A stretch of 64,000 bases of DNA from Streptantibioticus ferralitis. Its GTDB lineage: Bacteria; Actinomycetota; Actinomycetes; Streptomycetales; Streptomycetaceae. Both the position numbers and the translations under genes were made by a program. Below, in pieces: positions 43,958-52,289 of the stretch. Location: assembly GCF_029223525.1 (NCBI RefSeq), contig NZ_JARHTQ010000001.1, positions 434,001 to 498,000 on the forward strand. The letters are read 5' to 3'. The notes beneath the pieces were generated by a model. It was not told where the DNA came from and did not search any database. It saw only the letters and a list, made by a program, of their open reading frames with translations. Positions within the stretch are counted from its first letter, which is position 1. The number at the start of each line of letters is the position of its first letter.

Positions 43958-44941
43958 ATGCGCGCGCTTCTCGTGGTCAATCCGAAGGCCACCACCACCG
44001 GAGCGCGGACCCGTGACGTTCTCATTCGCGCCCTGGCGAGCGATCTGAAGCTCGAAGTGGTCACCACGGAGTACCGCGGCCACGCCCGCGACCTCGCGCG
44101 GCGCGCGGTGGAGGGCGGTTCGGTCGAGTTGGTGGTGGCACTCGGCGGCGACGGAACCGTCAACGAGGTCGTCAACGGCCTGCTGCACAACGGCCCGGCC
44201 CCCGAGGCGCTGCCCCGTCTCGCGGTGGTTCCCGGCGGCAGCACCAACGTCTTCGCACGCGCCCTCGGCCTGCCGAACGACGCCGTGGAGGCGACCGGAG
44301 CGCTGCTGGACGCGTTGCGCGAGGGCAGCGAACGCACCATCGGCCTGGGCCTGGTGAGCGGAACACCGGGTACGGACGACGAGGGCGTGCCGCCGCGCTG
44401 GTTCACCTTCTGCGCGGGCTTCGGTTTCGACGCCGGCGTGGTCGGCCGGGTGGAACAGCAGCGGGTGCGCGGCAAGCGGTCGACACACGCGCTCTACGTA
44501 CGGCAGATGGTGCGGCAGTTCCTCGGCGAGCAGAACCGGCGACATGGCACCCTCACTCTGAGTGAACCCGAGGGCCCCGATGGCCCGGACACCGTGCTAC
44601 GCGATCTCGTACTGGCCATAGTCTGCAACACCTCGCCGTGGACCTTCTTCGGCAACCGGCCGGTCTACGCCACGCCGAAGGCCTCCTTTGACACCGCACT
44701 TGACGTGCTTGCCCTGTCCAAGCTGTCGTCGGCGGCGATGGCCCGGCACGCCAGTCAGCTGCTGCGGTCAACCCCGGAGCGCGGCCCGCACGGCAAGCAC
44801 GTGACGACACTGCACGACCTGACCGACTTCACCTTGCAATCCCAGGTGCCACTGCCCTTTCAGGTGGACGGTGACCACCTGGGGCTGCGAATGAGTGCGA
44901 CCTTCACAGGCGTTCGCCGTGCACTGCGTGTGATTGTGTGA
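43958..44941 (+). CDS. Diacylglycerol kinase family lipid kinase
   Basis: 327 residues. The N-terminal MRALLVVNPKATTTG strand and the nucleotide loop ALGGDGTVNEVVNG (Gly63-Gly64-Asp65-Gly66) define the DAGK/YegS fold; VPGGSTNVFAR is the second conserved segment. The C-terminal domain has PFQVDGDHLG. It phosphorylates a lipid such as diacylglycerol or a related long-chain substrate, recycling membrane lipid headgroups. It lies between sigH and wblE, and its stop is 329 bases before the wblE start. Confidence 0.92.
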   Translation: MRALLVVNPKATTTGARTRDVLIRALASDLKLEVVTTEYRGHARDLARRAVEGGSVELVVALGGDGTVNEVVNGLLHNGPAPEALPRLAVVPGGSTNVFARALGLPNDAVEATGALLDALREGSERTIGLGLVSGTPGTDDEGVPPRWFTFCAGFGFDAGVVGRVEQQRVRGKRSTHALYVRQMVRQFLGEQNRRHGTLTLSEPEGPDGPDTVLRDLVLAIVCNTSPWTFFGNRPVYATPKASFDTALDVLALSKLSSAAMARHASQLLRSTPERGPHGKHVTTLHDLTDFTLQSQVPLPFQVDGDHLGLRMSATFTGVRRALRVIV

Positions 44942-45270
44942 GTGGCAGGGCCTAAAGTCCTTTCACTCGAACGTTTAGCCTCACCTGCACCCCATGGAAG
45001 TACGGCTGTGATCGAGGCGACACCGAGGAATCCAAAAAAACTTCCCGGAAGGGGTTGTATCCGCAGCCCAGGTTTGCGAGTCTCTACATGGCGATCGGGA
45101 CGGCGCTTCCGGGGCACCCCTTGGATCATCGTTCGTCGCCCGAATCCTCTTCCTCTTTCTGCGGTCCGCGCCAGGTAACTGGCTGTCGGTCCGTTGCCTG
45201 CGGGGGGATTCGTGAAAGCGTTCACATTCACAAGCAACGTGCCAGCAACACACCAGGAGTTGGAGCAGAC
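44942..45270. other. Long leader/promoter region of wblE
   Basis: 329 bases with no supported gene. It includes an A-tract (seven A) at 45034-45040 in otherwise GC-rich DNA and an A/T-rich stretch near 44950-44980. wblE promoters should lie here, with a long 5' UTR if the distal one is used. A GGAAT...GTT pair was tested as a SigR promoter but its spacing (22) is too long. Confidence 0.5.
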
Positions 45271-45528
45271 ATGGACTGGCGTCATCGCGCCATTTGCCGC
45301 GAGGAAGACCCCGAGCTGTTCTTCCCGATTGGCAACACCGGTCCTGCGCTGCTGCAGATCGAGGAAGCCAAGGCCGTCTGCCGTCGCTGCCCCGTCATGG
45401 AGCAGTGCCTGCAGTGGGCGCTGGAGTCCGGTCAGGACGCCGGCGTCTGGGGTGGCCTCAGCGAGGACGAGCGCCGCGCGATGAAGCGCCGCGCCGCTCG
45501 CAACCGGGCGCGCAACGTCAGCGCCTGA
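45271..45528 (+). CDS. wblE: WhiB-like iron-sulfur transcription factor WblE
   Basis: 85 residues. The four cluster cysteines are Cys9 (RAICREED), Cys37 and Cys40 (AVCRRC) and Cys46 (MEQC). The turn GVWGG (58-62) follows, then a basic helix ERRAMKRRAARNRAR. The protein binds a [4Fe-4S] cluster and the principal sigma factor. The sequence is close to Streptomyces WblE (the WhiB1 orthologue group), thought to be essential. Start chosen at ATG 45271, with GGAG 9 bases upstream. A terminator lies 160 bases after the stop. Confidence 0.96.
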   Translation: MDWRHRAICREEDPELFFPIGNTGPALLQIEEAKAVCRRCPVMEQCLQWALESGQDAGVWGGLSEDERRAMKRRAARNRARNVSA

Positions 45529-45689
45529 CGCCCGCCCCTTCGTGCTTGGTCCTGTCCGGTTCGCCGGCCAGGCCCCGCGGCCCCCGCGCCGCCGTACAGC
45601 ACACGTACGGAACGCGGTGGCTGTCCCCGAGCCGCAGCGCGCAGCACACAGGCAGCGCAATGCAGACAGAGCACAAGGCAGTAGGCAAC

Positions 45690-45718
45690 AGCCCCGGTCG
45701 ACACGGTCGACCGGGGCT
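45690..45718. terminator. Bidirectional terminator between wblE and the kinase gene
   Basis: Perfect 12-bp stem AGCCCCGGTCGA / TCGACCGGGGCT with a CACGG loop, between convergent genes. Confidence 0.85.
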
Positions 45719-45761
45719 CGATGCTGTTTCGGGGCCTTTTCGGGTCCGGTCCGTCAGCGGC

Positions 45762-47225
45762 CTAGTCGAGTGGTTCCGCTGGGATGTCCAGCAGGACCTT
45801 CGTGCCGCCCTCCTTGCCCGGGACCATGTCGAAGGTTCCGCCCAACTCGCCCACCACCAGCGTTCGTACGATCTGTAGGCCAAGGTTGCCCGCGCGTTGT
45901 GGGTCGAAGCCCTCGGGCAGACCGCGGCCGTCGTCCTCGACGGTGATCAGCAGACGCTCGGGGCCACGCGCGGCGGTGACTTCCACCGTGCCGCGCTGGC
46001 CCGGGCCGAAACCGTGCTCAAGGGCGTTCTGCAGGAGTTCGGTCAGCACCATCGACAGCGGGGTGGCGGTCTCCGCGGTGAGGATGCCGAAGCGGCCGGT
46101 ACGGCTCGCCACGACCCGGCCCGGGGAGAGTTCGGCGACCATCGCCATCACCCGGTCCGCGATGTCGTCGAACTGGACCCGCTCATCGAGGTTCTGCGAC
46201 AGGGTCTCATGCACGATGGCGATCGAGCCGACCCGTCGCACCGCCTCCTCCAGCGCGCCGCGTGCCTTGTCGGAGTCCATCCGCCGGGCCTGCAGCCGCA
46301 ACAGGGCGGCCACCGTCTGCAGGTTGTTCTTCACCCGGTGGTGGATCTCCCGGATGGTGGCGTCCTTGGTCATCAACTCGCGCTCGCGGCGCCGCAGTTC
46401 GGTGACGTCGCGGAGCAGCACCAGGGAACCGATGCGGGTGCCCTTGGGTTTGAGCGGGATCGTCCGCAGTTGGATGATCGCCTCGTTGCCCTCAACCTCG
46501 GTCTCCCGGGGCGCCCAGCCGCTGGCGAGCTTGACCATCGCCTCGTCGACCGGTCCGCGGGCCGGGGCGAGGTCCGCGGTGGTCTGGCCGAGGTGGAGCC
46601 CCACCAGGTCGGTGGCGAGTCCCAGCCGGTGGTACGCGGACAGCGCGTTGGGGCTCGCGTACTGCACCACGCCGTCCGCGTCGAGCCGGATCAGTCCGTC
46701 ACCGGCGCGCGGTGAGGCGTCCATGTCGACCTGCTCCGCGGGGAACGGGAAGGAACCCGCGGCGATCATCTGCGCGAGGTCGGACGCGCTCTGCAGATAG
46801 GTCAGCTCCAGGCGGCTGGGCGTACGAACCGTGAGCAGGTTGGTGTTCCGGGCGATGACGCCGAGGACGCGGCCCGCGCGCCGTACCGGAATGGACTCCA
46901 CCCGGACCGGCACCTCCTCGCGCCACTCCGGGTCGCCCTCCCGGACGATGCGGCCCTCGTCAAGTGCCGCGTCGAGCATGGGCCTGCGACCGCGCGGCAC
47001 CAGGTGGCCCACCATGTCGTCCTGGTACGAGGTCGGCCCGGTGTTGGGCCGCATCTGCGCCACCGAGACATAGCGCGTCCCGTCCTTCGTCGGCACCCAG
47101 AGCACCAAGTCGGCGAAGGAGAGATCGGAGAGCAGCTGCCACTCGGACACCAGGAGGTGCAGCCACTCGAGATCGGAGTCGTCGAGCGCGGTGTGCTGGC
47201 GTACGAGGTCGTTCATGGAGGGCAC
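45762..47225 (-). CDS. PdtaS-like cytoplasmic sensor histidine kinase (HisKA_2 type)
   Basis: 487 residues without membrane segments. The N-terminal GAF-like domain (about 1-150, HLLVSEWQLLSDLSFADLVLWV) is followed by a PAS domain (about 170-285, DGLIRLDADGVVQYASPNAL). The HisKA_2 helix IREIHHRVKNNLQTVAALLRLQ holds the phosphorylated His, and the HATPase follows with LTELLQNALEHGF, DDGRGLP and GNLGLQIV. It matches PdtaS kinases, whose partner PdtaR regulators act by RNA antitermination. The partner is not next door. A dre-like (DasR) site lies 73-88 bases upstream of its start. Confidence 0.92.
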   Translation of the reverse strand: MPSMNDLVRQHTALDDSDLEWLHLLVSEWQLLSDLSFADLVLWVPTKDGTRYVSVAQMRPNTGPTSYQDDMVGHLVPRGRRPMLDAALDEGRIVREGDPEWREEVPVRVESIPVRRAGRVLGVIARNTNLLTVRTPSRLELTYLQSASDLAQMIAAGSFPFPAEQVDMDASPRAGDGLIRLDADGVVQYASPNALSAYHRLGLATDLVGLHLGQTTADLAPARGPVDEAMVKLASGWAPRETEVEGNEAIIQLRTIPLKPKGTRIGSLVLLRDVTELRRRERELMTKDATIREIHHRVKNNLQTVAALLRLQARRMDSDKARGALEEAVRRVGSIAIVHETLSQNLDERVQFDDIADRVMAMVAELSPGRVVASRTGRFGILTAETATPLSMVLTELLQNALEHGFGPGQRGTVEVTAARGPERLLITVEDDGRGLPEGFDPQRAGNLGLQIVRTLVVGELGGTFDMVPGKEGGTKVLLDIPAEPLD

Positions 47226-47296
47226 GCTGTGGAGCGTACCTCTGGGACTTCACGGGAAGTTCATCCGCCTTCTGCGGGAGCCCTATAGACACAGAG

Positions 47297-47312
47297 TAAT
47301 GGTCTAGTCCAC
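47297..47312. promoter_or_regulatory. dre-like DasR-binding site upstream of the kinase gene
   Basis: The core TGGTCTAGTCCA (47300-47311) differs from the palindromic dre core TGGTCTAGACCA at one of twelve bases. It lies about 75 bases upstream of the kinase start and about 310 from the end of the SIS-domain gene. Confidence 0.7.
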
Positions 47313-47574
47313 AATGGGCTTGCAAAAAGCTTCCGCCCTCCCCGCACAGGAGGACGGAACGGGGCCCCGATCGGCGTTCTCTGCCCTGACTGCGCCGGGG
47401 GTCCCCACACAAGTCGGCATCACCGGCAGCGGGGACCGCACACCACGCACCGCCGGCGCCGACGGTAGCTCCGGGCTGCGGTGCCGGAAGGGCTGAGGGT
47501 CCCTTCCCGGCGCCGCGGCCCGCGGGTGTTTTGGGGGGAGGTACGTGCCGTCACGGTCGGGGCATCGCATGGGA

Positions 47575-47603
47575 AAGGCCCCGCCCGGAGCTGGCGGGGC
47601 CTT
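47575..47603 (-). terminator. Terminator of the SIS-domain gene
   Basis: AAGGCCCCGCC / GGCGGGGCCTT, 11-bp stem with a 7-base loop, immediately after the gene; on the minus strand it ends in TTTCCC. Confidence 0.85.
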
Positions 47604-47617
47604 CACGCGGGGCTTGG

Positions 47618-48688
47618 TCAGCGGGTTTCGGTGACCTTGGCCAGGGCGCGGGGGGCGTCGGGGTCCTGGCCGCGGGCGATGGTGACCTCGTAGGCGAGCA
47701 TCTGCAGCGGGATGATCTCCAGGATCGGCTGGACCTCCTCGGCCACCCCGGTCGTCGGCAGGACGAAACCGGCCGAGGCGGCGTCCACCTGGGCCTGGTT
47801 GCCGATGACGACGAGGTCGGCGCCGCGGCCGCGCAGCCGGTCGAGCACCGGCTGGAGCGCCTTGCCGCCCTTGCCCTCGGTGACGATGGCTATCACCGGC
47901 GAGACGTTGTCGACCATGGCCAGCGGGCCGTGCAGCAGGTCCGCACCGGAGAAGGAGAGCGCCGGGATGTAGCTGGTCTCCATCAGCTTCAGCGCGGCCT
48001 CCTTCGCGGTCGGGTAGCCGTAGCCGCGCGAGGTGATCACCAGCCGCTCGGCGAACCGGTAGCGCCCGGCCAGTTCCTTGACCTCGGCCTGGCGGGCCAG
48101 GATCTGCTCGGCCAGCTCCGGCAGCACCTTGGCGGCCGAGCCGTCGCCGCCCCGCAGTCCCTCCACGAGGAGGTAGAGCGACAGCAGCTCCGCGGTGTAG
48201 GTCTTGGTCGCGGGCAGCGCCTTCTCCGGCCCGGCCAGTACGTCGATGTGGAACTCGGAGACCTCGGCCAGCGGCGAGTCGGCGTTGTTGGTCACCGCGA
48301 GGGTGATGGCACCGGCCTCGCGGGCGGCCTGGGTGGAGGCGACCAGGTCGGGCGAGCCGCCGGACTGGCTGACCGTGATGACCAGTACATCGGTCAGGTC
48401 GGGCTGGGCACCGTAGGCCGTGGTGGTCGACATGGAGGTCAGGCCCGCGGGCTTGCCCAACAGCACCTCGATCAGATACTTCGCGTACAGCGCCGCGTTG
48501 TCGGAGGTGCCGCGGGCGGTGAGCAGCACGAAGCGCGGGTTGCGCGCGGCGATCCGCTCGGCGATCTCCCGGATCTTCGGGGCGCCCTCGTCGAGGATGC
48601 GACGCAGCACCGCGGGCTGCTGGGCCATTTCGCCGGACATGATCCGGCCCGGCTGGGGGTCCTGCTGGGTCGGAGTCGGGGCGGACAT
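47618..48688 (-). CDS. SIS-domain glucosamine-6-phosphate isomerase-like protein (GlmS isomerase-type)
   Basis: 356 residues from ATG 48688, with GGAGG 7 bases upstream. It has two SIS sugar-phosphate domains: VLLTARGTSDNAALYAKYLIEV with SQSGGSPDLV, then VITSRGYGYPTAKEAALKLMET with SGADLLHGPLAMV. The glutaminase domain of true GlmS is absent, so it probably converts or deaminates glucosamine-6-phosphate instead of making it. It sits at the end of the das region and should process the amino sugars brought in by DasABC. Confidence 0.88.
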   Translation of the reverse strand: MSAPTPTQQDPQPGRIMSGEMAQQPAVLRRILDEGAPKIREIAERIAARNPRFVLLTARGTSDNAALYAKYLIEVLLGKPAGLTSMSTTTAYGAQPDLTDVLVITVSQSGGSPDLVASTQAAREAGAITLAVTNNADSPLAEVSEFHIDVLAGPEKALPATKTYTAELLSLYLLVEGLRGGDGSAAKVLPELAEQILARQAEVKELAGRYRFAERLVITSRGYGYPTAKEAALKLMETSYIPALSFSGADLLHGPLAMVDNVSPVIAIVTEGKGGKALQPVLDRLRGRGADLVVIGNQAQVDAASAGFVLPTTGVAEEVQPILEIIPLQMLAYEVTIARGQDPDAPRALAKVTETR

Positions 48689-48743
48689 GCGATGAGCCTC
48701 CAGGCTGCTTGAATTGCGTGCGCTCGCCTCAGGGCGCTCGTAC

Positions 48744-48807
48744 CCGATGCCGACGCTCCTCGTCGAGCGGTCGCTGCGCTCCCTCCTCCTCGTCGCCTCG
48801 GCATCGG
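48744..48807. repeat. Long inverted repeat between dasD and the SIS-domain gene
   Basis: CCGATGCCGA (48744-48753) faces TCGGCATCGG (48798-48807) across a 44-base CT-rich loop. It lies in the 161-base gap between two minus-strand genes and could limit read-through from dasD. Confidence 0.6.
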
Positions 48808-48849
48808 CGCGCCCTTTGGCTCGCTCACGTTGTTGTCTTCTCCGCGGAG

Positions 48850-50397
48850 TCAGTGGTCGGCGTCCTTGCCGACGATGACCTCCGCGGCCGCTCGCCCGCA
48901 CACGCGGGCCGCACCATGGGTCGCGATGTGCAGCGCGCCGCTCGGCGGTGCCTGCGGAACGCCCATTTCGACCACCACCGAGTTCGGCCGGGCGGCCACC
49001 AGGCGATCCAGCGCATCGGCCATCCACCGGTGGCGGTGTACGTCGCGAACCACGATGACGATCCTACGGTCCGCCGCGGAGTGCAGCACATTTGCGACCA
49101 ACGCGGGCAGACCGCGCTCCGCGACGTCTGCCTCACGGTAAGTGCCGGTTCCGGTGCCGGGCAGCAGACGTTCCAGCTCGGCGGCGACGCCCCACGGCGT
49201 CTCGTCGCCGACCGCGATGTTCGCGACCGGTGTGAAGGCCGCCGCGTAGACCGGGCCTTCGGGTGCCTGGTACGGGCCGAGCCTGGTCACCCGCAGTGCC
49301 CGGCGGGCGGCGACCAGCCCGATCTCGGGGGTGACCGCCGCCTCGGGGGCAGGTGTGATCCCCTCCGCCGCACCCGGCCCCCGCGTACGGACCCACTCCC
49401 CCAGCGCCCGTACCCGCGCCGCGGCGTCCGCGAGCCGCTCCTCGGGCAGCTCACCGCTGTGCACCGCCCCTACCAGGGCGTCCCGCAGCAGCAGCACCGT
49501 CTCCTCGTCGGCGAGGTTGCCGCCCACACAGATCGCGTCGGCCCCGGCGGCCAGTGCCAGCACGGTGCCGCGCTCGATGCCGTAGGTGGCGGTGATGGCG
49601 CGCATCTCCACCGCGTCGGTGGCGATCAGCCCCTGGTAGCCCAGGCCGCCTTCGGTCTCGGGCGCCCGGAGCAGACCGGTGAGCGCCGCCGGGCTGAGGG
49701 TGGCGGGCAGTGCCCGGTCAACGGCCGGGAGCAGGATGTGCGCGCTCATCACCGCCTTGGTCCCGGCGGCGAGCGCGGCCCGGAACGGCACCAGCTCGCG
49801 TGCGTACAGCGTCGTCAGGTCGGCGTCGATCCGCGGCAGGTCGTGGTGCGAGTCGACGGCCGTGTCGCCGTGGCCGGGAAAGTGCTTGGTGCAGGCGGCG
49901 ACCCCGGCCTGCTGCAGCCCCTCGACGTACGCGGCGGTGTGCCGCGCCACCAGTTCGGGATCGGCACCGAAGGACCGTACCCCGATGACCGGGTTGTCGG
50001 GGTTGGAGTTGACGTCCGCCGACGGCGCCCAGTTGAGGTTGACGCCACACGCCCGGAGCCTGCGGCCGAGTTCCCGGGCGACCGCGCGGGTCAGCTCGGT
50101 GTCGTCGACGGCGCCGAGGGCGTGGTTACCCGGGAAGGAGGAGCCGGTACGGGCTTCCAGGCGGGTGACGTCGCCGCCCTCCTCGTCGGCCGCGACGATC
50201 AGCTCCGGGGACTCCGCCCGCAACCGCGCGGTGAGCGCGGCGAGTTGCTCCGGTGACTCGATGTTCCGGGCGAACAGCGCGACCGAACCGAGCCCTTCGT
50301 CGAGCCGCCGCAGCAGCCAGTCGGGAGCGGTGGTTCCAGCGAAGCCGGGCTGGAGTACGCCGAGCGCGTCACGCGTCACGGTGTCCGTAGTCAGCAT
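48850..50397 (-). CDS. dasD: GH3 beta-N-acetylhexosaminidase DasD
   Basis: 515 residues from ATG 50397; GAAGGG lies 6 bases upstream, although an ATG at 50403 overlapping the dasC stop is also possible. The GH3 barrel is clear: IVAADEEGGDVTRLE, NLNWAPSADVN, and CTKHFPGHGDTAVDSHHDLP, the NagZ-type KH(F/S)PGHGxT motif that holds the acid/base His. The nucleophile Asp lies in GLIATDAVEMRAI. It releases GlcNAc from chito-oligosaccharides. No signal peptide, so it acts on imported sugars. Coupled to dasC and part of the DasR regulon. Confidence 0.92.
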   Translation of the reverse strand: MLTTDTVTRDALGVLQPGFAGTTAPDWLLRRLDEGLGSVALFARNIESPEQLAALTARLRAESPELIVAADEEGGDVTRLEARTGSSFPGNHALGAVDDTELTRAVARELGRRLRACGVNLNWAPSADVNSNPDNPVIGVRSFGADPELVARHTAAYVEGLQQAGVAACTKHFPGHGDTAVDSHHDLPRIDADLTTLYARELVPFRAALAAGTKAVMSAHILLPAVDRALPATLSPAALTGLLRAPETEGGLGYQGLIATDAVEMRAITATYGIERGTVLALAAGADAICVGGNLADEETVLLLRDALVGAVHSGELPEERLADAAARVRALGEWVRTRGPGAAEGITPAPEAAVTPEIGLVAARRALRVTRLGPYQAPEGPVYAAAFTPVANIAVGDETPWGVAAELERLLPGTGTGTYREADVAERGLPALVANVLHSAADRRIVIVVRDVHRHRWMADALDRLVAARPNSVVVEMGVPQAPPSGALHIATHGAARVCGRAAAEVIVGKDADH

Positions 50398-50399
50398 GG

Positions 50400-51227
50400 T
50401 CATCCCTTCACCGCCCCTGCGGTCAGTCCGCCGACGGCCTTGCGCTGGAGGATCAGGAACACGATCACCACGGGGATGGTGAAAAGGGTGGAGGCGGCCA
50501 TCGTGGCGCCCCAGTCGTCACCGAAGTTGGTCTGGAACTGGGTGAGCCACAGCGGCAGGGTCTGGCCGCTCTGCTTGTTGAGGATGAGGACCAGTGGGAA
50601 CTCGTTCCAGGCGGTGATGAAGCCGAACAGCGAGGTGGCCATCAGTCCGGGGGCGAGCAGCGGGAAGACGACCCTGATGAACGCCTGGGTACGGGTGCAG
50701 CCGTCGACCAGGGCCGACTCCTCCAACTCCTTGGGCACCGCGGCGATGAAGCCGCGCAGCGTCCAGATGGTGAACGGCAGCACCATCATCATGTAGAAGA
50801 GGGTCAGCGGGATCAGGCTGTTGAGCTGGTCCTGGTCGCGGACGATCATGTAGACGGAGATCGTCATGACCTCCCAGGGCGCCATCTGCGCCACCATGAC
50901 CACCAGGACGAACGCCTTGCGGCCCCTGAACCGCATCCGGGCCAGCGCGAACGACGCCAGCAGCGCGATCGCCAGGGAGAGCAGCACCGCGCCGAGGGCG
51001 ACGGTGAAGCTGTTGCGTACCAGCTCCCAGAAACCGGCGGCGTGCACCGCCTTGTCGAAGTGCGCGAACGTACCGTGGAACGGGATGAAGTCCGGGGTCT
51101 TGCTGATGATGTCGATGTCCGGCTTGAAGGCCGTGGTCGCCATCCAGTAGACGGGGAAGACGAAGAACACGAACAGGAGGACCGCGACGGCGTTGGGCCA
51201 GAAGCGTCCGAGAAGCGAGCGCCTCAC
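50400..51227 (-). CDS. dasC: Chitobiose ABC transporter permease DasC
   Basis: 275 residues, GTG at 51227 overlapping the dasB stop (GTGA), with AGGAGG 7 bases upstream. Six membrane segments are visible, starting with WPNAVAVLLFVFFVFPVYWM. The EAA loop contacting the ATPase is LEESALVDGCTRTQAFIRVVFPLLAPG. It is a MalG-type CUT1 permease forming the membrane channel with DasB. The ATPase is not encoded here; in S. coelicolor the shared MsiK ATPase serves this importer. The stop overlaps the dasD start region. Confidence 0.94.
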   Translation of the reverse strand: MRRSLLGRFWPNAVAVLLFVFFVFPVYWMATTAFKPDIDIISKTPDFIPFHGTFAHFDKAVHAAGFWELVRNSFTVALGAVLLSLAIALLASFALARMRFRGRKAFVLVVMVAQMAPWEVMTISVYMIVRDQDQLNSLIPLTLFYMMMVLPFTIWTLRGFIAAVPKELEESALVDGCTRTQAFIRVVFPLLAPGLMATSLFGFITAWNEFPLVLILNKQSGQTLPLWLTQFQTNFGDDWGATMAASTLFTIPVVIVFLILQRKAVGGLTAGAVKG

Positions 51228-52216
51228 AGGTCGTCCTCCTGCTTGAGAATGATCCGGAAGTAGTACGACATCAGCGCCAGCAGGATGAGGATGGTGAGCG
51301 TGGAGATCGCCGCGCCCACGCCGTAGTGCTGGTTGCCGACGCCCTCGACGAAGGCGTAGACCGGCAGGGTCTGGGTGGTGCCCGCGGGTCCCCCGGCGTT
51401 GAGCGCGTAGACCTGCGTGAACGCCTTGAAGACCCAGATGATCTCCAGGAACGCCGTGCTCAGGAAGAACGGTTTGAGGATCGGAAAGGTCACCGAGCGG
51501 AAGGTGCGCCAGGCGGTCGCACCGTCCATCCGGGCCGCCTCGAACAGCTCGGCGGCGATGGTGGTCAGTCCCGCGTAGAGGTTGAGGGCGACGAACGGGA
51601 CGGACTGCCAGACGATCATCAAGGTGATGACGGAGAAGGTGGAGAACTGGCCGCCGAACCAGTTGAATCCCGCCATCGAGTGCCAACCGAGCTTCGCCAG
51701 CCCCCAGTTGACGACGCCGTACTGCGAGTCGAAGAGCCACTGGTAGACCGTGGTTCCGGCGACCATCGGCATCGCCCAGGCCAGGATCAGGGCGAGCGAG
51801 AGGAACAGCCGCATCCGCTTGCCCAGCCGGTTCAGCAGCAGTCCCACCAGTGTCCCCGTCGCCATGATCAACGCGACGTTGGCGGCGGTGAACAGGACCG
51901 AGCGGAAGGTGGTGTGCCAGAAGACCGAACTGGTCAGCTGGTCGGTGTAGTTGCCGAATCCGGTCCACTCGGTGGTGTGCTGGATGAGCTGGAAGGCGTT
52001 GAGGTTCTGGAACGAGATGACGAGGTTGCGCAGCAGCGGATAGGCGAGCAGCGCGGCCGTCGCCACCAGCGCCGGGAGGATCAGCAGGTACGGGGCGCCA
52101 CGCGCGGCCAGCCCGCCCGCTGACCGCTTGCGGCCCGCCGGTGGTGGCGGGGTCGGCGGTGTGCTCGCACTGGGGGGACGCGGCTCAGTCGCCGTACCGG
52201 TCGATTGCGCACCCAT
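51224..52216 (-). CDS. dasB: Chitobiose ABC transporter permease DasB
   Basis: 330 residues. A Pro/Ser-rich cytoplasmic N-terminus (about 1-38) precedes six membrane segments, the first being YLLILPALVATAALLAYPLL. The EAA loop is ELFEAARMDGATAWRTFRSVTFPILKP. MalF-type partner of DasC in the importer for N,N'-diacetylchitobiose. It lies 73 bases after dasA and is coupled to dasC by overlapping codons. Start ATG 52216, with GGGAGGAAG upstream. Confidence 0.94.
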   Translation of the reverse strand: MGAQSTGTATEPRPPSASTPPTPPPPAGRKRSAGGLAARGAPYLLILPALVATAALLAYPLLRNLVISFQNLNAFQLIQHTTEWTGFGNYTDQLTSSVFWHTTFRSVLFTAANVALIMATGTLVGLLLNRLGKRMRLFLSLALILAWAMPMVAGTTVYQWLFDSQYGVVNWGLAKLGWHSMAGFNWFGGQFSTFSVITLMIVWQSVPFVALNLYAGLTTIAAELFEAARMDGATAWRTFRSVTFPILKPFFLSTAFLEIIWVFKAFTQVYALNAGGPAGTTQTLPVYAFVEGVGNQHYGVGAAISTLTILILLALMSYYFRIILKQEDDL

Positions 52217-52289
52217 GCTGTTGTCTTCCTCCCCGCTGGTGCCTGGCGTACCGGTGGGGCCACCCGTGCGGCGGCCCCACCCGTACGAC

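Larger units (their letters stand above)
47226..47617. other. Intergenic region upstream of the PdtaS-like kinase
   Basis: 392 bases. It holds the kinase promoter, the dre-like site at 47297-47312 and, at its far end, the terminator of the SIS-domain gene. Short frames in the middle look like chance. No RNA gene recognised. Confidence 0.5.

Noticed and set aside
45027..45056. SigR-type promoter (GGAAT...GTT) upstream of wblE
   Set aside because: The spacer is 22 bases, outside the 18-19 expected.
48744..48807. Inverted repeat as an insertion-sequence remnant
   Set aside because: No transposase fragment or target duplication lies beside it, and the arms are only 10 bases.
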